Source: Hirsutella rhossiliensis (Eukaryota > Ascomycota > Sordariomycetes > Hypocreales > Ophiocordycipitaceae). From it: 64,000 nucleotides of DNA. The notes beneath the pieces were generated by a model. That model saw only the letters and a list, made by a program, of their open reading frames with translations. It was not told the DNA's origin and did not search any database. Below, piece after piece: positions 27,659-40,800 of this stretch. The translations under genes were made by a program, and so were the position numbers. How positions within the stretch are numbered: the first letter of the stretch is position 1; each line of letters starts with the position of its first letter. The stretch spans positions 3,224,001 through 3,288,000 of the forward strand of contig NW_025408673.1 of assembly GCF_020360975.1 (NCBI RefSeq). Reading direction: 5' to 3'.

Positions 27659-30600
27659 ATGGCGGACAGTCCTGCAGGGAAGCTAGGCGAGGCGGCCGCT
27701 CACCGTGGAGCCTGTTCGTTGTCAGTCGAGGATGGAGAAGAGGGTAGGAACGGGGGAGTGCCTGTTTCGGGGTGCGGAGATGATACAGGGCAACTCCGAG
27801 AAGGGCACGGAGCACGGGAGACAAGGTTGGGGCGGTTCGGGAGATACAGATCAGTGGCGAATGAAGCATTAACGTTCCGGCTGATTCAGCCTAAGCAGTC
27901 TGCGGTCGAAGAAACCGCATGGAGAAAGCATGCAGAGGCGATCGCAAAGTCACTGCCGAGAAGACCGCCGCGAGGCGGTTTGCGGTCAAGCAGAGCACGG
28001 AAGTCCCGTAATTTGGTCAGCAGCGGAAATTCCGCGCAACGTCAGTCACCGAGTCCGCTTCCGAGGTTCGTGTTGCCTACAGAACGTGGAGACCAGGGGC
28101 AGTGGGCTCTGACAGTCCGCCCTTCATCGGCCGTTTTTGCCCCAGGAGAGGGTCCTGAAGGTGACGGGCAGGGAGATAAGGCGGCGACCGGCGGTGTCCC
28201 GGGTGTTCGTTCGAAAAGGACCGACGCTCCGACCTATCCAGCCCAAGGATACGACTTTCCAAGACCTAAGACGAACGGCGCAATTTGCAGCATCGATTGC
28301 ATGGGGTTTGCCCAAGCTCCGTCGGGGACCGGTTCGGCGGCCAAGGGCACAGGTGGGTGTGGACGATGGCGCAGCAGAGGCAGCGGACGGCTCGCTGCGC
28401 GGACAGAGGCAGTCCCGGAGGCGGAGAAGAGAGCCCGTCTTCCTAGCCGGGATGGGCGCCCGATAAAACAGGTCCGAAGTGGAATCGGAAGGCATAGGAG
28501 ACGGGAGCTGCAGGCCGAAGACCTGGCGAGTGTGCTGCGCTTTTTGGAGGAAGACTTTGCCTTGAAGGAGAGATTGTCTAACGATCAGACGTGGTGCACG
28601 CCAATACCGCTCGAGAGGAAGGTGTCGACGGTGCGAGACTTCTATCAGGCGTTCCACGATGCGAGCACGTTGCCGATACGGACCTGCATGGTGTGCTACC
28701 GCAAGTGTACGAGAGGAGAGTTGAGGAGATTACATGGGATCATTGGCTGTCAAGTTGCGTACCAAAGGGCGGCCGCTCACCATTTTCATGCCGGAGTTGC
28801 TTTCCTGAGGGCGAGTCCGTGTCGGTGTGCGCCGAGTGTGGCCGATGCCTGGCGCGCAGGAGCCTGTCGCCGGCGATCCACCTTCACAGTCGCCTTGGCT
28901 GCGAGCACATGTTCCCCGATGAGCTCAAGGGACTGACGCCGGTCGAAGAGAAGCTCATCTCGCTGAACTCATGTTACGGGTTTGTCACGAGATATAGCAT
29001 TCCGGGCGGGCAGAGACAGAGCGTGAAGTATCCGAGGCATGTCAGGGGCCACATCACAGTGTTTCCGAACAATGTGCAGGAGCTGGCCACCAAAGTGCTC
29101 CCGCACCCCTTTGCAAGCACTGTACGAGATCCACATCTCGTGGCAGGGCGCGGAGAAGCCGGCACCGAGCGACCTGTCGAGTCTCTTGTCGGTGAGGCGG
29201 CGGGTGGTCGAGAGGGCCCTTGTCTGGCTGAAGCGGAACAACCCCACTACGCCGAGATCGAGATCGACGCGGCGGAGATGGAGAGCTGGGAGACTCGATA
29301 CACGGGGTACCGTCGTCGGTGTGCGATCGTATGGAGCGGAACGAGCCGTCTGGGTGGGAGAAAGCGCGGACGGCGCACGTTGTGCCGCCCACGGAACGCG
29401 CCGTGGACGAGGAGGGGCCGGTGGAGATCGAGGAGCTCTTCGCCCTGCTCAACCAAGGACAAGAAGCCGGCGGCCAGGGTGAAGGTCACGGGCCCAACGG
29501 AGAAGGCGCGGTTCGCGATGGAAGTGACGCCTGCCCCGACCAGAACGTTCCAGCGATCAACGAGGTGACGTCTTCTGGCATGTTCGCGCTCGACGGACCG
29601 CCAGACGTCGCGGACGTGGAGAAGCTGCAGTTTGCCTGTGACGCTGTTGGTGAAGGTGCCGACGACGGCCGTGCGGGCCCGAGAGCGTGGGTCGGGTCCC
29701 TAGCCGGGGGGGTTCGGGGGCGTGGCGACGGTGGTTGTGAGCCATACATCCGGGTTTCGCGGGGTGAGTTTACCGATTCCTTTGAGGCGTCCTTCTTTGC
29801 CAGGACGTTCCCGACCCTGTTCCCATTTGGCGTTGGGGACCAAGGCTGGTTGAAGAGACCATGGTCGACGCGGGAAGGTCACGGCCAACTTGCGAGGCAG
29901 GGCTGTCGAGGCAGAGGCGGCCGCGGAGACCCGTATCGTCTCGAAGCTTGAACCTTCAGGCGTGGGCCGAGATCGTGCTCCGGCGCCATGGTGGTCGATT
30001 TGCACTGCACCACATCTTCGCATTTCTCGTCTTCAACATGGGGGTGCGGTCGAGGAACCGCCGGGTCAGCATGTTGAGTGTGGGGAGGAAGAACTTCCGC
30101 AAGGTAGAGCGCATCGTGCGTTCGATGACCACAGAAAGGCTAGCGGCGGCGAGGGTCGAGTTGGAGAGCTCGGGTAAGACGACCGATGGTGACGTGAAGG
30201 AGCTTCTCAGGAGCCTCTCGCTTTACGGCCACCGGCAGCCCATGTCGGGAGGGGTCCGTCTCAATATGCGGCGGAAAATCCAGTCGCTCATCGTCGGATA
30301 TGGCGTGCCGGCCATCTGGTTCACCATCAACCCGAACGACATTACGAACCCGGTGAAGCTGCGACTGGCGGCATACCGCACACGCGATCCCGACGCGGCC
30401 GAGGAGTTCTTAGAAGGCCTTGGGGATGCGTATAAGCGGGCACGGCTGGCGATATCGGATCCCATGAGCTCGGCCGTGTTCTTCCACCGCGAGATGAAGC
30501 TGTTCTTCGATCATTACGTGAAGGTCGGTGAAGAGTCGGTATTCGGGCGCATCGGCAAGTACTATGGCGCCGTGGAGACGAACGAACGAGGGGCGCTTCA

Positions 30601-33600
30601 TGTTCACGGCTTGCTCTGGCTGCACGGGAACGCGCATCTCAGCTCGATGCTTGCCGACATCCACGGGGAGGATCAGGCGGCGTATCGCGAGCGAATCGTC
30701 CGATACATCGATAGCGTCTTCTCAGAGGTAAGAATGCCTACCTAAGATGTGCCACCGGGAGCCTGAAGTACTCTTCTGATGGCCAAGTGGGGCCGGGTTG
30801 ACGTGCAAGGCAGGATCTGGACCAGGAAAGTTTTTGCGCCGTGCAAGCGGAGCGATCTGTGACGGGCGGTATTGGTTCCCTGCTGGACAACGCCGCGCAG
30901 TTCTCGGCCGCGTTTATCGAGGAGGCCAACTTCTGTGCCGGCGCGACGCAGGTGCACACGCATAGCCCGACCTGTGTGAAGTATTCCTTGGGCAAAGGAG
31001 GGCGGAAAGGGAGCTCTGCCGGTTCAAGGCGCCATGGAGGTTAGTCGACAAGACCGCCCTCACGGCAGACGGGGTGCTGCAGATCCGGAGGACACACAGC
31101 ATGGTCAATCGATGGAACGAGGCTATTGCTGTCGGGCTCCGGCACAACCATGATATTTCCTTCATTGCGACGCAGCGCAAGACAATGGCCCTCATCTATT
31201 ATGTCACGAACTACGCGACCAAGGTGGAGGACCCGGTGTGGAAGCGTGTGGCGGCCGCGGCCGAGCTCCTGGCCGCCTCAACAGGTGATGGCACGGCCAA
31301 CGGAGGGCGGGACGGTGGCGGAGACGCTGCCACCGATGACCCTGTCAAGGGAACAGGACGCGACAGTTCCTGATGAGAGTGGCGAACCGCGTGTTCACGG
31401 AGCGTCCGCTATCACAGGTCGAGGTCGTCGCTCACCTTCTCGGATATCCGGCCGAGTTCACCGACAGCAGCGCGTGGGCGTACCTGAACTGTTCTCTGCT
31501 GTACTGGGAAGTCTTTCGGCGATGGCGGCATCTCCGAGAAGCCAGTGGCGCTGCGGCTACGGATGACACCTTGGATGAGTCGGTCGTCGTCGAAGAAGAA
31601 GGCCTGAGAATCTCCCACGTCGAGGCGTACCAGCACCGGGAGAGCTGCTGAAAGGCCTATGCCTGTATGACTACATATCGATCGTCAGACTGAAACGCAT
31701 CGGCAACGACGAGAGCTGGGCGGCTTGGGGAGATGTCTTTCGAGGATGGATGGGCGCCGGGACGACGCTGGGTTCAGGTGCTCAGGCGGCCGGGCAAGCA
31801 CGCTACCGTCTGCCTCGACGGCTACCTGAGCAAGGACTTCACCTACGATGACGAGTCGTGCTACCGGAGGTGTGTATGGCAACTGCTCTGTCAGCGGGCA
31901 TTATCGGAGAGGCTAACCCACCCCCTGAAGGGCAGCCGTGCAGCATCTTGCGCTGTTCGTGCCGTGGAGTCCTTCCTGGGCGAAGGAACAGGTGAGATCA
32001 ACAGCATCTGGGCGCGGGCTCGAGACGCTATGGCCCCGAGAATATCATGTCTCGTCGACAACGTGCAGCTGCTTCGACGATCCGCCGAAGACGCAAAACG
32101 CGACGCCAAGCAATGGGCAGCCTCGTCCGGCGATGGCGACCCGACGGTCGCACACGTCGAGGAGGGTGGAGCAGGCGAGGCGGGCGCGGAGTCTGCAGCG
32201 ACATATCAGCCCAACAGCATCGGAGACGCAACGCGGCTCATCGACGTCGTCCGAGGTGCAGTGGGAGCGAATCAGGTGACGGCCAAGTCGCCGGAGCTCA
32301 TGGCAATGATACAGCAGCTCTGTCGGTTTCAGCAATCGGCGCTGCGCTCGACGGCCGAGCTCGAGGCCACGGCGCTGATCGAACGAGGGGAGAGGGGTTA
32401 AGCATGCCGGGGGGGGTTTTTTCCGGGGCCGCACTACCGCCGCAGGATCAGGTCAAGGCTATCAAGTCGCAGCAGGTAAGTGCCTCGAAGGAGAGGGGGG
32501 TGATCCAAGGGGTAAAAAAAACGCCCGCCGCCTGGGAAAGCGATCGCCGCGCAGCGTTGCGAAGGGTGATGACCGGTTTCGGGGACGAGGTCGAAATGAC
32601 GATGGCCGACTCCGACGAGACCGCTATCGACGCAGGGGCGGGAATGGACGTTCAGTTTGGCCCATCAACCTCCTTCCTCGCGGCGGGCAAGGTGTTGGCA
32701 ACACGGCTGACGCTGAACAAGAGGCAGTCCATCGCTTTTCTGATAATATGCCGCCAGCTCGATTTGATTCAGCAGACCGACGGGGCGATGCCTGCCAGCT
32801 GCGCCAGTTCGTCGGTGGCGAGGGCGGTACCGGCAAGTCGCGAATCATCGAGGCACTCGTCGAGCTGTTCAGTAAAAGAGCCTTTCGAATCGTCTGCTGA
32901 TCACGGCGACGTCGGGGACTGCGGCGGCGCGGATCAACGGCATCACGATCCACTCCGCCTGCGGGTTCACTAAAGACCAAGGGCGGGGCGCGAACATGGT
33001 CAAAGACCTTGACGGTGCGGCTGCCGAAACAGGCGGAGCGGTTCATCCACGGCCAGTCTCGAATGGATTGGCAGGAGAAGGATGTGCTCGTCATCGACGA
33101 GGTGAGCATGCTCGGGGCGCGGACGCTGCACGCCGTGAACGAGCGGCTTCGCCGGCTTCGCGGATCGCGGCAAGATTTCGGGGGGATCCCCATCGTCCTC
33201 TTCTGCGGAGATTTTCAGCAGTTCCGGCCGGTCCAAGAGAGGTCGATCGTCCTGCCTAGCGCGGCCATCTCGTGGGACGTAGACAACTCGTTCAAGGCCG
33301 AGCAGCGTCACCAGCACGACAAAGCGCACGCACTGTGGAAGAGGTTCACGACGGTCGTCATGCTGGACGAGCAGATGCGCGCCGCCGGCGACCCGGAGCT
33401 GCAGAGGCTGCTGAAGCGGATCCGTCTAGGCGTGCAGGATCGGACGGATCTAAACCTCCTCAACTCAAGGTGCTACCGGGAGGAAGGCGGATCCTTGGGA
33501 GACGGGCATCACCGTGGTGACGCCGCTCAATAGGAATCGGTGGAACCTGAACATGGAGGCGAGCCTGGCGTTCCGGGTCCAGCAGCGGTCGACGATGCGC

Positions 33601-34356
33601 ATTTTCATCTCCGAGCACAAGTGGAAGGAGGAGCTGCCGACGGAGGAAGAGGCGATCATGATACTCAACCAGGGCGACGATAGCGCGATCCCGGTGCCGG
33701 CCGTCTTCATGTTCGTGGCCGGGATGCCCATCGTCGTGAACCACAACACCCACCAGGGGCTGAAGCTAGTGAACGGCGCGAGCTACTCGGCGGTGGAGGT
33801 CATTGTCGACAAGGCGTACCCGGGCATCGGATCTCGGCCGATATGACGATCCACTTCGGGCCGCCGGCGGGATCATTCTCGAATCGGAGACGACGAGATA
33901 TCTCCACTTCGTCGGGATGCCGCCGGGCACGATCTTGTTGACACCCATGACCGTTAAGATACAGTGCCAGCGAAAAAGGCCGTGGCAACGCAACGACGTC
34001 AGCCGAAAGGGTTTGCCGTGCGCAGCAGCGTTCGCGTGCACGGACTACAAGGTGCAGGGCAAAACGCTGGAGCGCGTGGCCCTCGAGCTGCGAGGACACG
34101 GACGACGAAGATGGATGGAACGGTGGTGCCCTCGCAGTGCGACCCGTACGGCCTGTACGTGCAGCTATCGCGCTGCCGAACTCTAGACGGCATCATGCTC
34201 GTGTCCAAGGTGCGGGACAGAGACTTGGTGGGCAACCGGGTCCCCGAGGAGATGACTGCCGCACAGGCCAGGCTCGAGGTACTGAGCGAGAGGACCGTTG
34301 AGGAGGCGTTGCGCTGGCTGGACGGTGATGCTGAAGAGTCAAGGCGGCCGCGCTAG
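27659..34356 (+). pseudogene. Helitron Rep-helicase, copy A
   Basis: It starts at ATG 27659 (MADSPAGKLGEAAAH). After a basic disordered N-terminus come ELQAEDLASVLRFLEEDF and the DUF6570 region (TCMVCYRK; GCEHMFPDELKGLTPVEEKL; KYPRHVRGHITVFPNNVQELATK). The Rep nuclease follows (AEIVLRRHGGRFALHHIFAFL; YGVPAIWFTINPNDITNPVK; HUH motif LHVHGLLW, His codons at 30599-30607; intron 30728-30813; catalytic tyrosine pair IYYVTNYATK at 31194-31223). Then comes a PIF1-type helicase (Walker A GGEGGTGKS at 32814-32840; DEVSMLG; motif VI YVQLSRCRTLDG near 34160). All catalytic blocks survive, but frameshifts separate them (about 28700, 29106, 29250, 29740, 31000, 31370, 32400, 32800, 33500, 33830). Rep nicks and rejoins DNA strands for rolling-circle transposition; the helicase unwinds. 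Confidence 0.85.
30728..30813 (+). other. Spliceosomal intron in Rep, copy A
   Basis: GTAAGA ... GGCAG lies between the codons for FSE and DLDQE. The same position carries GTAAGA ... ATAG in copy B (41133-41214) and GTATGA ... ACAG in copy C (50429-50500), in phase 0 each time. Confidence 0.7.
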
Positions 34357-34591
34357 GTGACGCGATGAAGAGTTCGGCAGGCGGGAAGAGTCGGCAGGCG
34401 GCAGACAGGGGGGGAGGCGCCTAGTGGTGGGATAAGGCACGCGAAAAGGCAACAGAAGCCGGGGGAAGGGCAGCGACCAACGAGGAGGGAGGCAAGGAGG
34501 GACCAATCACAAGGGACCAATCAAGGGGCGGAGAACTTTTTGGGGGAGAGGGCGGGGTCTGCGGGGCACGTTAGAAGGCCTTTCGTTCCTC
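34357..34591 (+). other. Helitron A 3' terminal region
   Basis: Non-coding tail with repeated GACCAATCA words, a T-run and the end motif AAGGCCTTTCGTTCCTC. It corresponds to the tail unit repeated at the end of copy C. Confidence 0.55.
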
Positions 34592-35099
34592 ACGAGGGGA
34601 AGGCTCGCCAGCCGCGGCTCGCGCAAAGAGGCCTTTCGGAACGAAAGTTGGCGATGGCGACAGGAGAAAGTCGGGGAGAGGAGAGAGTTGGCGACAGGAG
34701 ATAGGAGACAGGGGAAGTGAGAGGAAGACAGGAAGAAGAGTGAGATATGAGATATGAGATGGAGATCCGGCGAGAGACGTAGAGCATTATCGTGAGTGAA
34801 ATCGAGACAGAGCGTCAGAGAGGCAGCCTAGGCCGCTGCAAGGAGATTTTGCTTTGCAAAGGCGCAAAGGGCGTGGAGAGGCGGCAGGGGTGAAGAGAGT
34901 TGTGGGTGGGTAATGCATGTGTGGGCGAGTGGAAGGCTCTGAGGATTTACAGGTGCTATAAGTGGTGGATATAAACAGAATAAGGAGTATATTGGAGAAG
35001 TTTTGACTGGATTGTCTTTGTGAAAAGGAGAGCAAGAGGAGAAGGAAATATCCCATTAGGGCCTTTCGCACTTGAGTTTGAGGATGATGAAACATGTTC

Positions 35100-36618
35100 C
35101 TTGTCATGTTGTGTTGTTTCGTTCGTTGCTTTACAGAATATTCTTGGGCGGATGTCGGGCGCGGTGCGGTCGGGAAGAGATTGACGCCGGAGGTCTGATA
35201 GGGCCAGAGGCGGATGTGGCTGGGTGATTGACTGGCTCGGTGTCCGTCTCTGAGTCTCCGGGTCTTCGTGGGACAGAAGGGAGGAAGTGTCGGATTTGGC
35301 GGGGCCTCGACTATCACAGGCGGCGACTATGGTGGAAATTTCTGGAGAAAGTCGCGGTCTCTTGGTTGGGGTTTGGTCGGGATCGGGCAATGACCGCTTT
35401 GATGTCATCATAAGGGGATCGACTGACCTAGATGCAGGCGGCGTGGGGGAGGCGCCGCTTGGGGCGGCATTGCGTTTTTTGGTAGAGGTAAACCTGGCCA
35501 ACGCATCGCTATAGTCCGAGGGGTTGCCGACTGAGCCCTGGGTGTCGTCGGCAGTAGCTGTGTCGCAGAAGCCTGGTTGGACATGGCCCTGTCAAGGAAA
35601 GTCCATGTATCGGGGACGACGATGAAGATATAGTCTTGCTCGAAGGCCGGGGCATGTGTCATGATCTGGTGATCGAGTAAGCCGGCGATTTTGCCCGTGC
35701 AGGTGAGGAGAGCGTTCGGCTGGAACTGGCTATCGCGCCTCTCGGTCATCTTCTTGCATAGGAGGTCCAAGGATTGGCGTGAATGGGGAAGATGACGAAA
35801 AGTTGAAAGGGATGAAAGCCCTTGAAGGGTGTTTTGCCCGGAATCCCAGGACAGATAAAGGTCGAGAGCTGGACAAAGCCGCAACAGCTCAGCTGGGTGT
35901 CGTCAAGGGCCGCAGCCGAGTTTCCATGCAGAAGGTCGCGGCCGGAACCGATGACAGGTCCCGTGAAGGAGACAATGGGTTGTATCGCTGGGAAGGCATC
36001 CGCCGAGCCGAGGGTGCGAGGATGACTCTGTGGCCATCGTCAGAGATGGTAGTGGTGACGGAGGTCTGGAGCATACACCTACGGCTGGTAGCTGTGGTCG
36101 CGGACGATGAGAGCCGGGATGGTGTATTCTGTAATGTTGTCATCCTCCGACTCGAAGCTATCACGTCGCTCGATTTCCCACGTCAGGGCAAAGGGATGAA
36201 CACGGCCGACCATAAAGAACCACTGCTCGGTCCATTCCGAGGGGATTATCTGTTGGTTGTATATGGAAATATTAAGGCTCAAGAAGATGCAGGTCGATGG
36301 ATTGTCAGTATCTGACCGGATTGCTGCATACTCTGGAGTCGACAGCCATGAGGGCGTTGGAAGGAAGACCCTCGCTAGGGTTTCTGCGTTGAGCCCTTTG
36401 ACACGATGCTCATTCTGGTAGGCGAACCTAGACGGGCAGCCGGGCTGGACAAAGGCCATCATGGACATGTCGGCGCCAGCATTTTTCTGGCTGTCAAGAG
36501 GTTGCCGCGGGGAGGACGAGGTATCGACGTTGAGCTGGGAGGCCGACATCGTGAGAACATGGCAGATGTGGTCACCGTGGAAGTGTAAAGGAGGGTTAGG
36601 CAGAGTAGAGGTAGGCAT
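35100..36618 (-). pseudogene. Helitron accessory gene, copy B (best preserved)
   Basis: Exon 1 is intact: a 179-codon frame from 36618 (or the internal ATG 36549) ends YTIPALIVRDHSYQP, where the frame would stop but GTAGGT (36082) opens a 95-bp intron closing at TTCCCAG (35988). Exon 2 then reads AIQPIVSFTGPVIG, LSCCGFVQLSTFICPGIPG, FKGFHPFQLFVIFPIHANPW, MTERRDSQFQPNALLTCTGK, AGLLDHQIM and QDYIFIVVPDTWTFLDRA. One frameshift near 35765 separates the last part. The C-terminal tail is Ser/Pro- and basic-rich (TPTKRPRLSPE), like a nuclear localisation signal. Function unknown; an OB-fold ssDNA-binding role is a hypothesis. Confidence 0.62.
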
Positions 36619-36827
36619 CCTATAAAGCAGGTTTTCTTGCTGCTCGAAAGAGGGCTCGTGGCTCGGGTCGGGGAGACTTGAGAGTCAGTGAATGCTACCT
36701 AGGTGATAGATCAGAAGCGGGGGTATGCGGGAATGAGCTGGCGAGGTTCTCGAGCAGTCTCGACCATCTGGTTCTGTGGTCGTGAGTGAAGTAGGAGCCG
36801 GGGTTGGAAGTTGAGTAGGGGTGATGG

Positions 36828-37762
36828 CTATGTTGCGAGAAGTTGGAGGTCGGCGAACGGTAAGGTTAGTGTGGGTAAGACTGCGGAGAAAGAAAGTCCA
36901 GTAGTCCCCTTCGGTGTCATCGTTGCATGGAGTAGATAGCAAAGGGGGCAATAACGAATGAGAGTGAAGGAAAGAAAGAGGTTATGGTAGTATTGCAGGA
37001 CTCCCTTTTTGACGGTCGTCGGTAGTTGGATGGGCATTGCGTGCGGCTGAGCGAGGCGGGTGCCGACCGTGTCGAGTCTACTATTGGGACACGGTGAAGT
37101 CGGATATATGGGTCGACCTGAGGAGGAGGATGCGAGTTGGTCACGAGAACTTTCCAAGAGGGTTTGCAAGTCGAGACTCCGGTGGCTAGCGACTACAAGA
37201 GGACAGGCAGGGGGGTCCTGGCTATCGCTTTAGCATTAAGGCCGTTGATGCGACATTGGTGCTGGCGAGGGAGCAAATCTAGAAGGGTAGTCCGGCTGCA
37301 TGAGGGACGTCATGGACATGTTATCGCCGGCAGCCTTGTGGCTGTTGCTCGACGAGGCGGATTGGCGGGTATTGATGGTGAACTGATGCGCAAGGTTGGT
37401 AGGATGGTGTTGGAAGGGCTGAAGAGTATGGTTTGAAGTGTGCGGCAGGCGGTTGTCGCGGCCATCTCCATGTGCCGGAGGTCGGCAGTGGCCAGGATTC
37501 GCTGGAGTGCGCAAAGAGAGCACGGCGATGGAAGGGTCGCTTTGGCAAAGCCGGGGTAGCAGGTCGCACGTGGAGACCAGGCGAGGCCGGGACGGTGGAC
37601 GCACATAGATAGGCATGGTAACGGGGAATATAGAGGGTAGTATTGCATCGCCTCGGTACCATAGGGAAGCATTTTATAGGAAGCTATAAGGAAGAAACGC
37701 CACGGCCATGAGGAAGTGATGGCTAGGAGCTTCCCATTCGGGAGAAGTAGCGTCGTCAACAA
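36828..37762 (-). pseudogene. Degenerate duplicate of the accessory gene, copy B
   Basis: Closely similar to 26648-27567. NSHKAAGDNMSMTSLMQPDYPSRFAP aligns with the start of the intact accessory protein (DSQKNAGADMSMMAFVQPGCPSRFAY), but the rest is scattered over several frames. It was therefore duplicated before copies A and B separated and is decaying in both. Confidence 0.55.
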
Positions 37763-37850
37763 GCGAGACTGTCCAAGTGGAGGTGCTCCGGAGCCAAAGC
37801 TTTATAGCCTGTTGCCAATTTACGGCAGTCGACGTCGAGGAGGCAGCAGC

Positions 37851-40800
37851 ATGGCGGACAGTCCTGCAGTGAAGTTAAGCGAGGCGGTTGCTCACCCTGA
37901 AGCCTGTTCGTTGTCAGTCGGGGATGGAGAAGAGGGTGAGAACGTGAGCGGGTCGGGTTCGGGGCTCGGAGATGGTGCGACAGGAGCCGGTGTAGATGTG
38001 GTGGCAGCTTCTGAGAGGGCCGCAGAGCACGGGGAGAGCCTGGGACGGTTACGAAGATACGAATCACGGGCGAATGCGGCATCAACGTTCCGGCCGATTC
38101 AGCCTAGGAAACCTGTGGTTGAAGACACCGCATGGAGACAGCACGCAGAAGCAATTGCGAGGTCGTTGCCGAGAAGACCGCCGCGAGGCGGTTTGCGGTC
38201 AAACAGAGCACGGAAGTTCCATAATATGGTTAGCAGCGGAAGTTCCGCGCAACATCAGTCACCGGGTCAGCTTCCGAGGCCCCTGTTGCCTAGGGAACGT
38301 GGAGATATGGGGTAGCGGACTCTGATCGTCCGCTCCTCATCGGCACTTTCTGCCTCAGGAGGAGATCCTGAAGATGAGGAGCAACGTGTTACGGCGGCGG
38401 CGGGCGATGTCCCGAGTGTTCATTCGAAGGAGGTACCGAAGCTTCGATCCATCCAGCCTAGGGAACCGGTATTCGACAACTTAAGAGAAAACGGGCAATT
38501 AGCAGCAGCGATTGCGTCTGGTTTGCCAAGCGCCGTCGGGGACGGAGTTGGCGGGTAAAGGAGTACCAGGCCGCAGGGGTGTCTCCAACGCAGCAGGTAC
38601 GGCGCAGCATCCGGGGCCGTCTCCTGTGGGGGTGGGCGACGCCGCGGCAGAGCCAGCGGACGCTTCGCTGAGCGGGCGGAGGCTGCAGCAAAGGGAGGTG
38701 GGCGGCTCATCGCGGGTGGCGGCTGGGGAGCCCGTGCAGTTTGATCGGCAGCAAGAACGAGGAGAGTGCTGGAAAGGGCAAGGACTGAGGTCAAGGTTCG
38801 GCGTGGAAAACGTTCGCCAGCACGGCCCGGTGCCTGTCCAGTGCAAAGGGCCGGATGGCGTGTCAGGGGATGCGCACGTAGTCGGGCAGTCGTCGCCAAA
38901 GCTGCCGCATCCGACGGCTTGCGAAGAAGCGAATCAGCCACGGAGAGAAGAAATCATGGATCGGAGGCGGCCCCGGAGGCGGCCCGGAGGCGGGAGAAGA
39001 AAACGTCTTCCTGGTCCGGACGAGCGCCCGAGAAAACAGATTCGGAGTGGAATCGGAAGGCAGAGGAGTCGGGAGCTGCGGGCCGAAGACCTGGCGAGTG
39101 TGCTGCGTTTTTTGGAGGAAGACTTCGCCATGAAGGAGAGGCTGTCTAACGATCAGACGTGGTGTACGCCAATACCGCACGACAGGAAGGTGTCGACGGT
39201 GCGGGATTTTTATCAGGCGTTCCACGATGCGAGCACGTTGCCGATACGGACCTGCATGATGTGCTACCGCAAGCGTACGAGAAAAGAGCTGAGGAGATCA
39301 GATGGGATCAATGGCTGTCAAGCTGCGTGCCAGAGGGCGGCCGCTCACCATTTTCATGCCGGAGCTGCTTTCCCGAAGGCGAGCCCGTGTCGGTGTGTGC
39401 GGAGTGTGCCCGATGCCTGGCGCGCGGGAGTCTGTCGCCGGCGGTCCATCTTCACACTCGCCTTGGCTGTGAGCACATGTTCCCTGACGAGCTCAAGGGA
39501 CTCACGCTGGTCGAAGAGAAGCTCGTCTCGCTCAACTCCTGCTATGGGTTTGTCACGAGATATAGCATTCCGGGCGGGCAGAGGCAGGCCGTGAGGTATC
39601 CGAGGCACGTCAAGGGCCACATCACAGTGTTTCCCAACAACGTGCAGGAGCTGGCGACCAAGGTGCTCCCGCACCCCCTTTTGCAAGCACTGGACGAGAT
39701 CCACGTTTCGTGGCAGGGCGTGGAGAAGCCGGCACCGAGCGACCTGTCGAGTCTCTTGTCGGTGAGGCGGCGGGTCGTCGAGAGGGCTCTTGTTTGGCTG
39801 AAGAGGAGCAACCCCCCACTACGCCGAGATCGAGATCGACGTGGCGGAGATGGAGAGTTGGGGAGACCCGATAGACGGGGTGCCGGCCTTGGTGTATGAT
39901 CGCATGGAGCGGAACGAGCCGTCCGCATGGGAGAAAACGCGGACGGCGCACGTTGTGCCGCCCACGGAGCGCGCCATGGACGACGAGGGGTCGGTGGAGA
40001 TCGAGGAACTCTTCGCTCTGCTCAACCAAAGGCAGGAAACGGGAGGCGAGGCTGAAGGGCACGGGCCCAACGAAGAAGGCGCGGGTCGTGATGGAGTTGG
40101 TGCTAGCCCCGATCAGAACGTTCGACCAATCAACGAGGTGACGTCTTCCGGCATGTTTGGGCTGGACGGACCGCCAGACGTGGCGGATGTCGAGAAGCTG
40201 CGGTTTGCCTGTGACGCTGTTGGCGCAGGTGCCGACGACGGCCGCGCGGGCCCGAGAACGTGGGTCGGATCCTCGGTGGGGTCGAGGGCGTGGCGACGAT
40301 GGGAAGGCCCTTACCAACTTGCGAGGCACCGGTAGAGCTGCTGAGGCAGGGGCGGCAGCGGGAGACATCGTATCCTCCCGAAGCTTGAACCTCCGGATTT
40401 GGGCCGACATCGTGCTCCGGCGCCATGGTGGCCGGTTTGCGTTGCACCACATATTTGCATTTCTCGTCTTCAACATGGGGGTGCGGTCGAGGAACCGCCG
40501 CGTCAGCATGCTGAGTGTGGCGAGGAAGGACTTCGGCAAGGTCGAGCGCGTTGCCCGCTCGATGACCGCGCAAAGGTTAGCGGCGGCGAGGGTCGAGTTG
40601 GAGAGCTCGGGCAAGACGACCGATGAGGGCGTGAAGGAGCTTCTCAGGAGCCTCTCGTGGTTCGGCTCAATATGCGGCGGAAAATCCAGTCGCTCATCGT
40701 TGGCTACGGCGTTCCGGCCATCTGGTTCACCATCAACCCAAACGACATTACGAACCCGGTGAAGCTGCGACTGGCGGCATATCGGACACGCGATCCCGGC

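Larger units (their letters stand above)
24421..34591 (+). mobile_element. Helitron copy A (Helitron2-like)
   Basis: This is the first of three head-to-tail elements. Homology with copy B begins exactly at ACGAGRGGAAGGCTCGCC, followed by a GC-rich palindrome AGCCGCGGCT and a subterminal CCTTTCGGAACGAAA. The right end, CCTTTCGTTCCTC at 34579-34591, contains the inverse of the GGAACGAAA motif and abuts copy B directly. Such asymmetric terminal inverted repeats are a feature of Helitron2-type elements. Contents are a minus accessory gene, a degenerate duplicate of it, and a plus-strand Rep-helicase gene. All carry frameshifts. Confidence 0.8.

Noticed and set aside
28498..29568. DUF6570 region as a captured host gene
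   Set aside because: It is present at the same place in all three Helitrons and is a usual part of fungal Helitron proteins.
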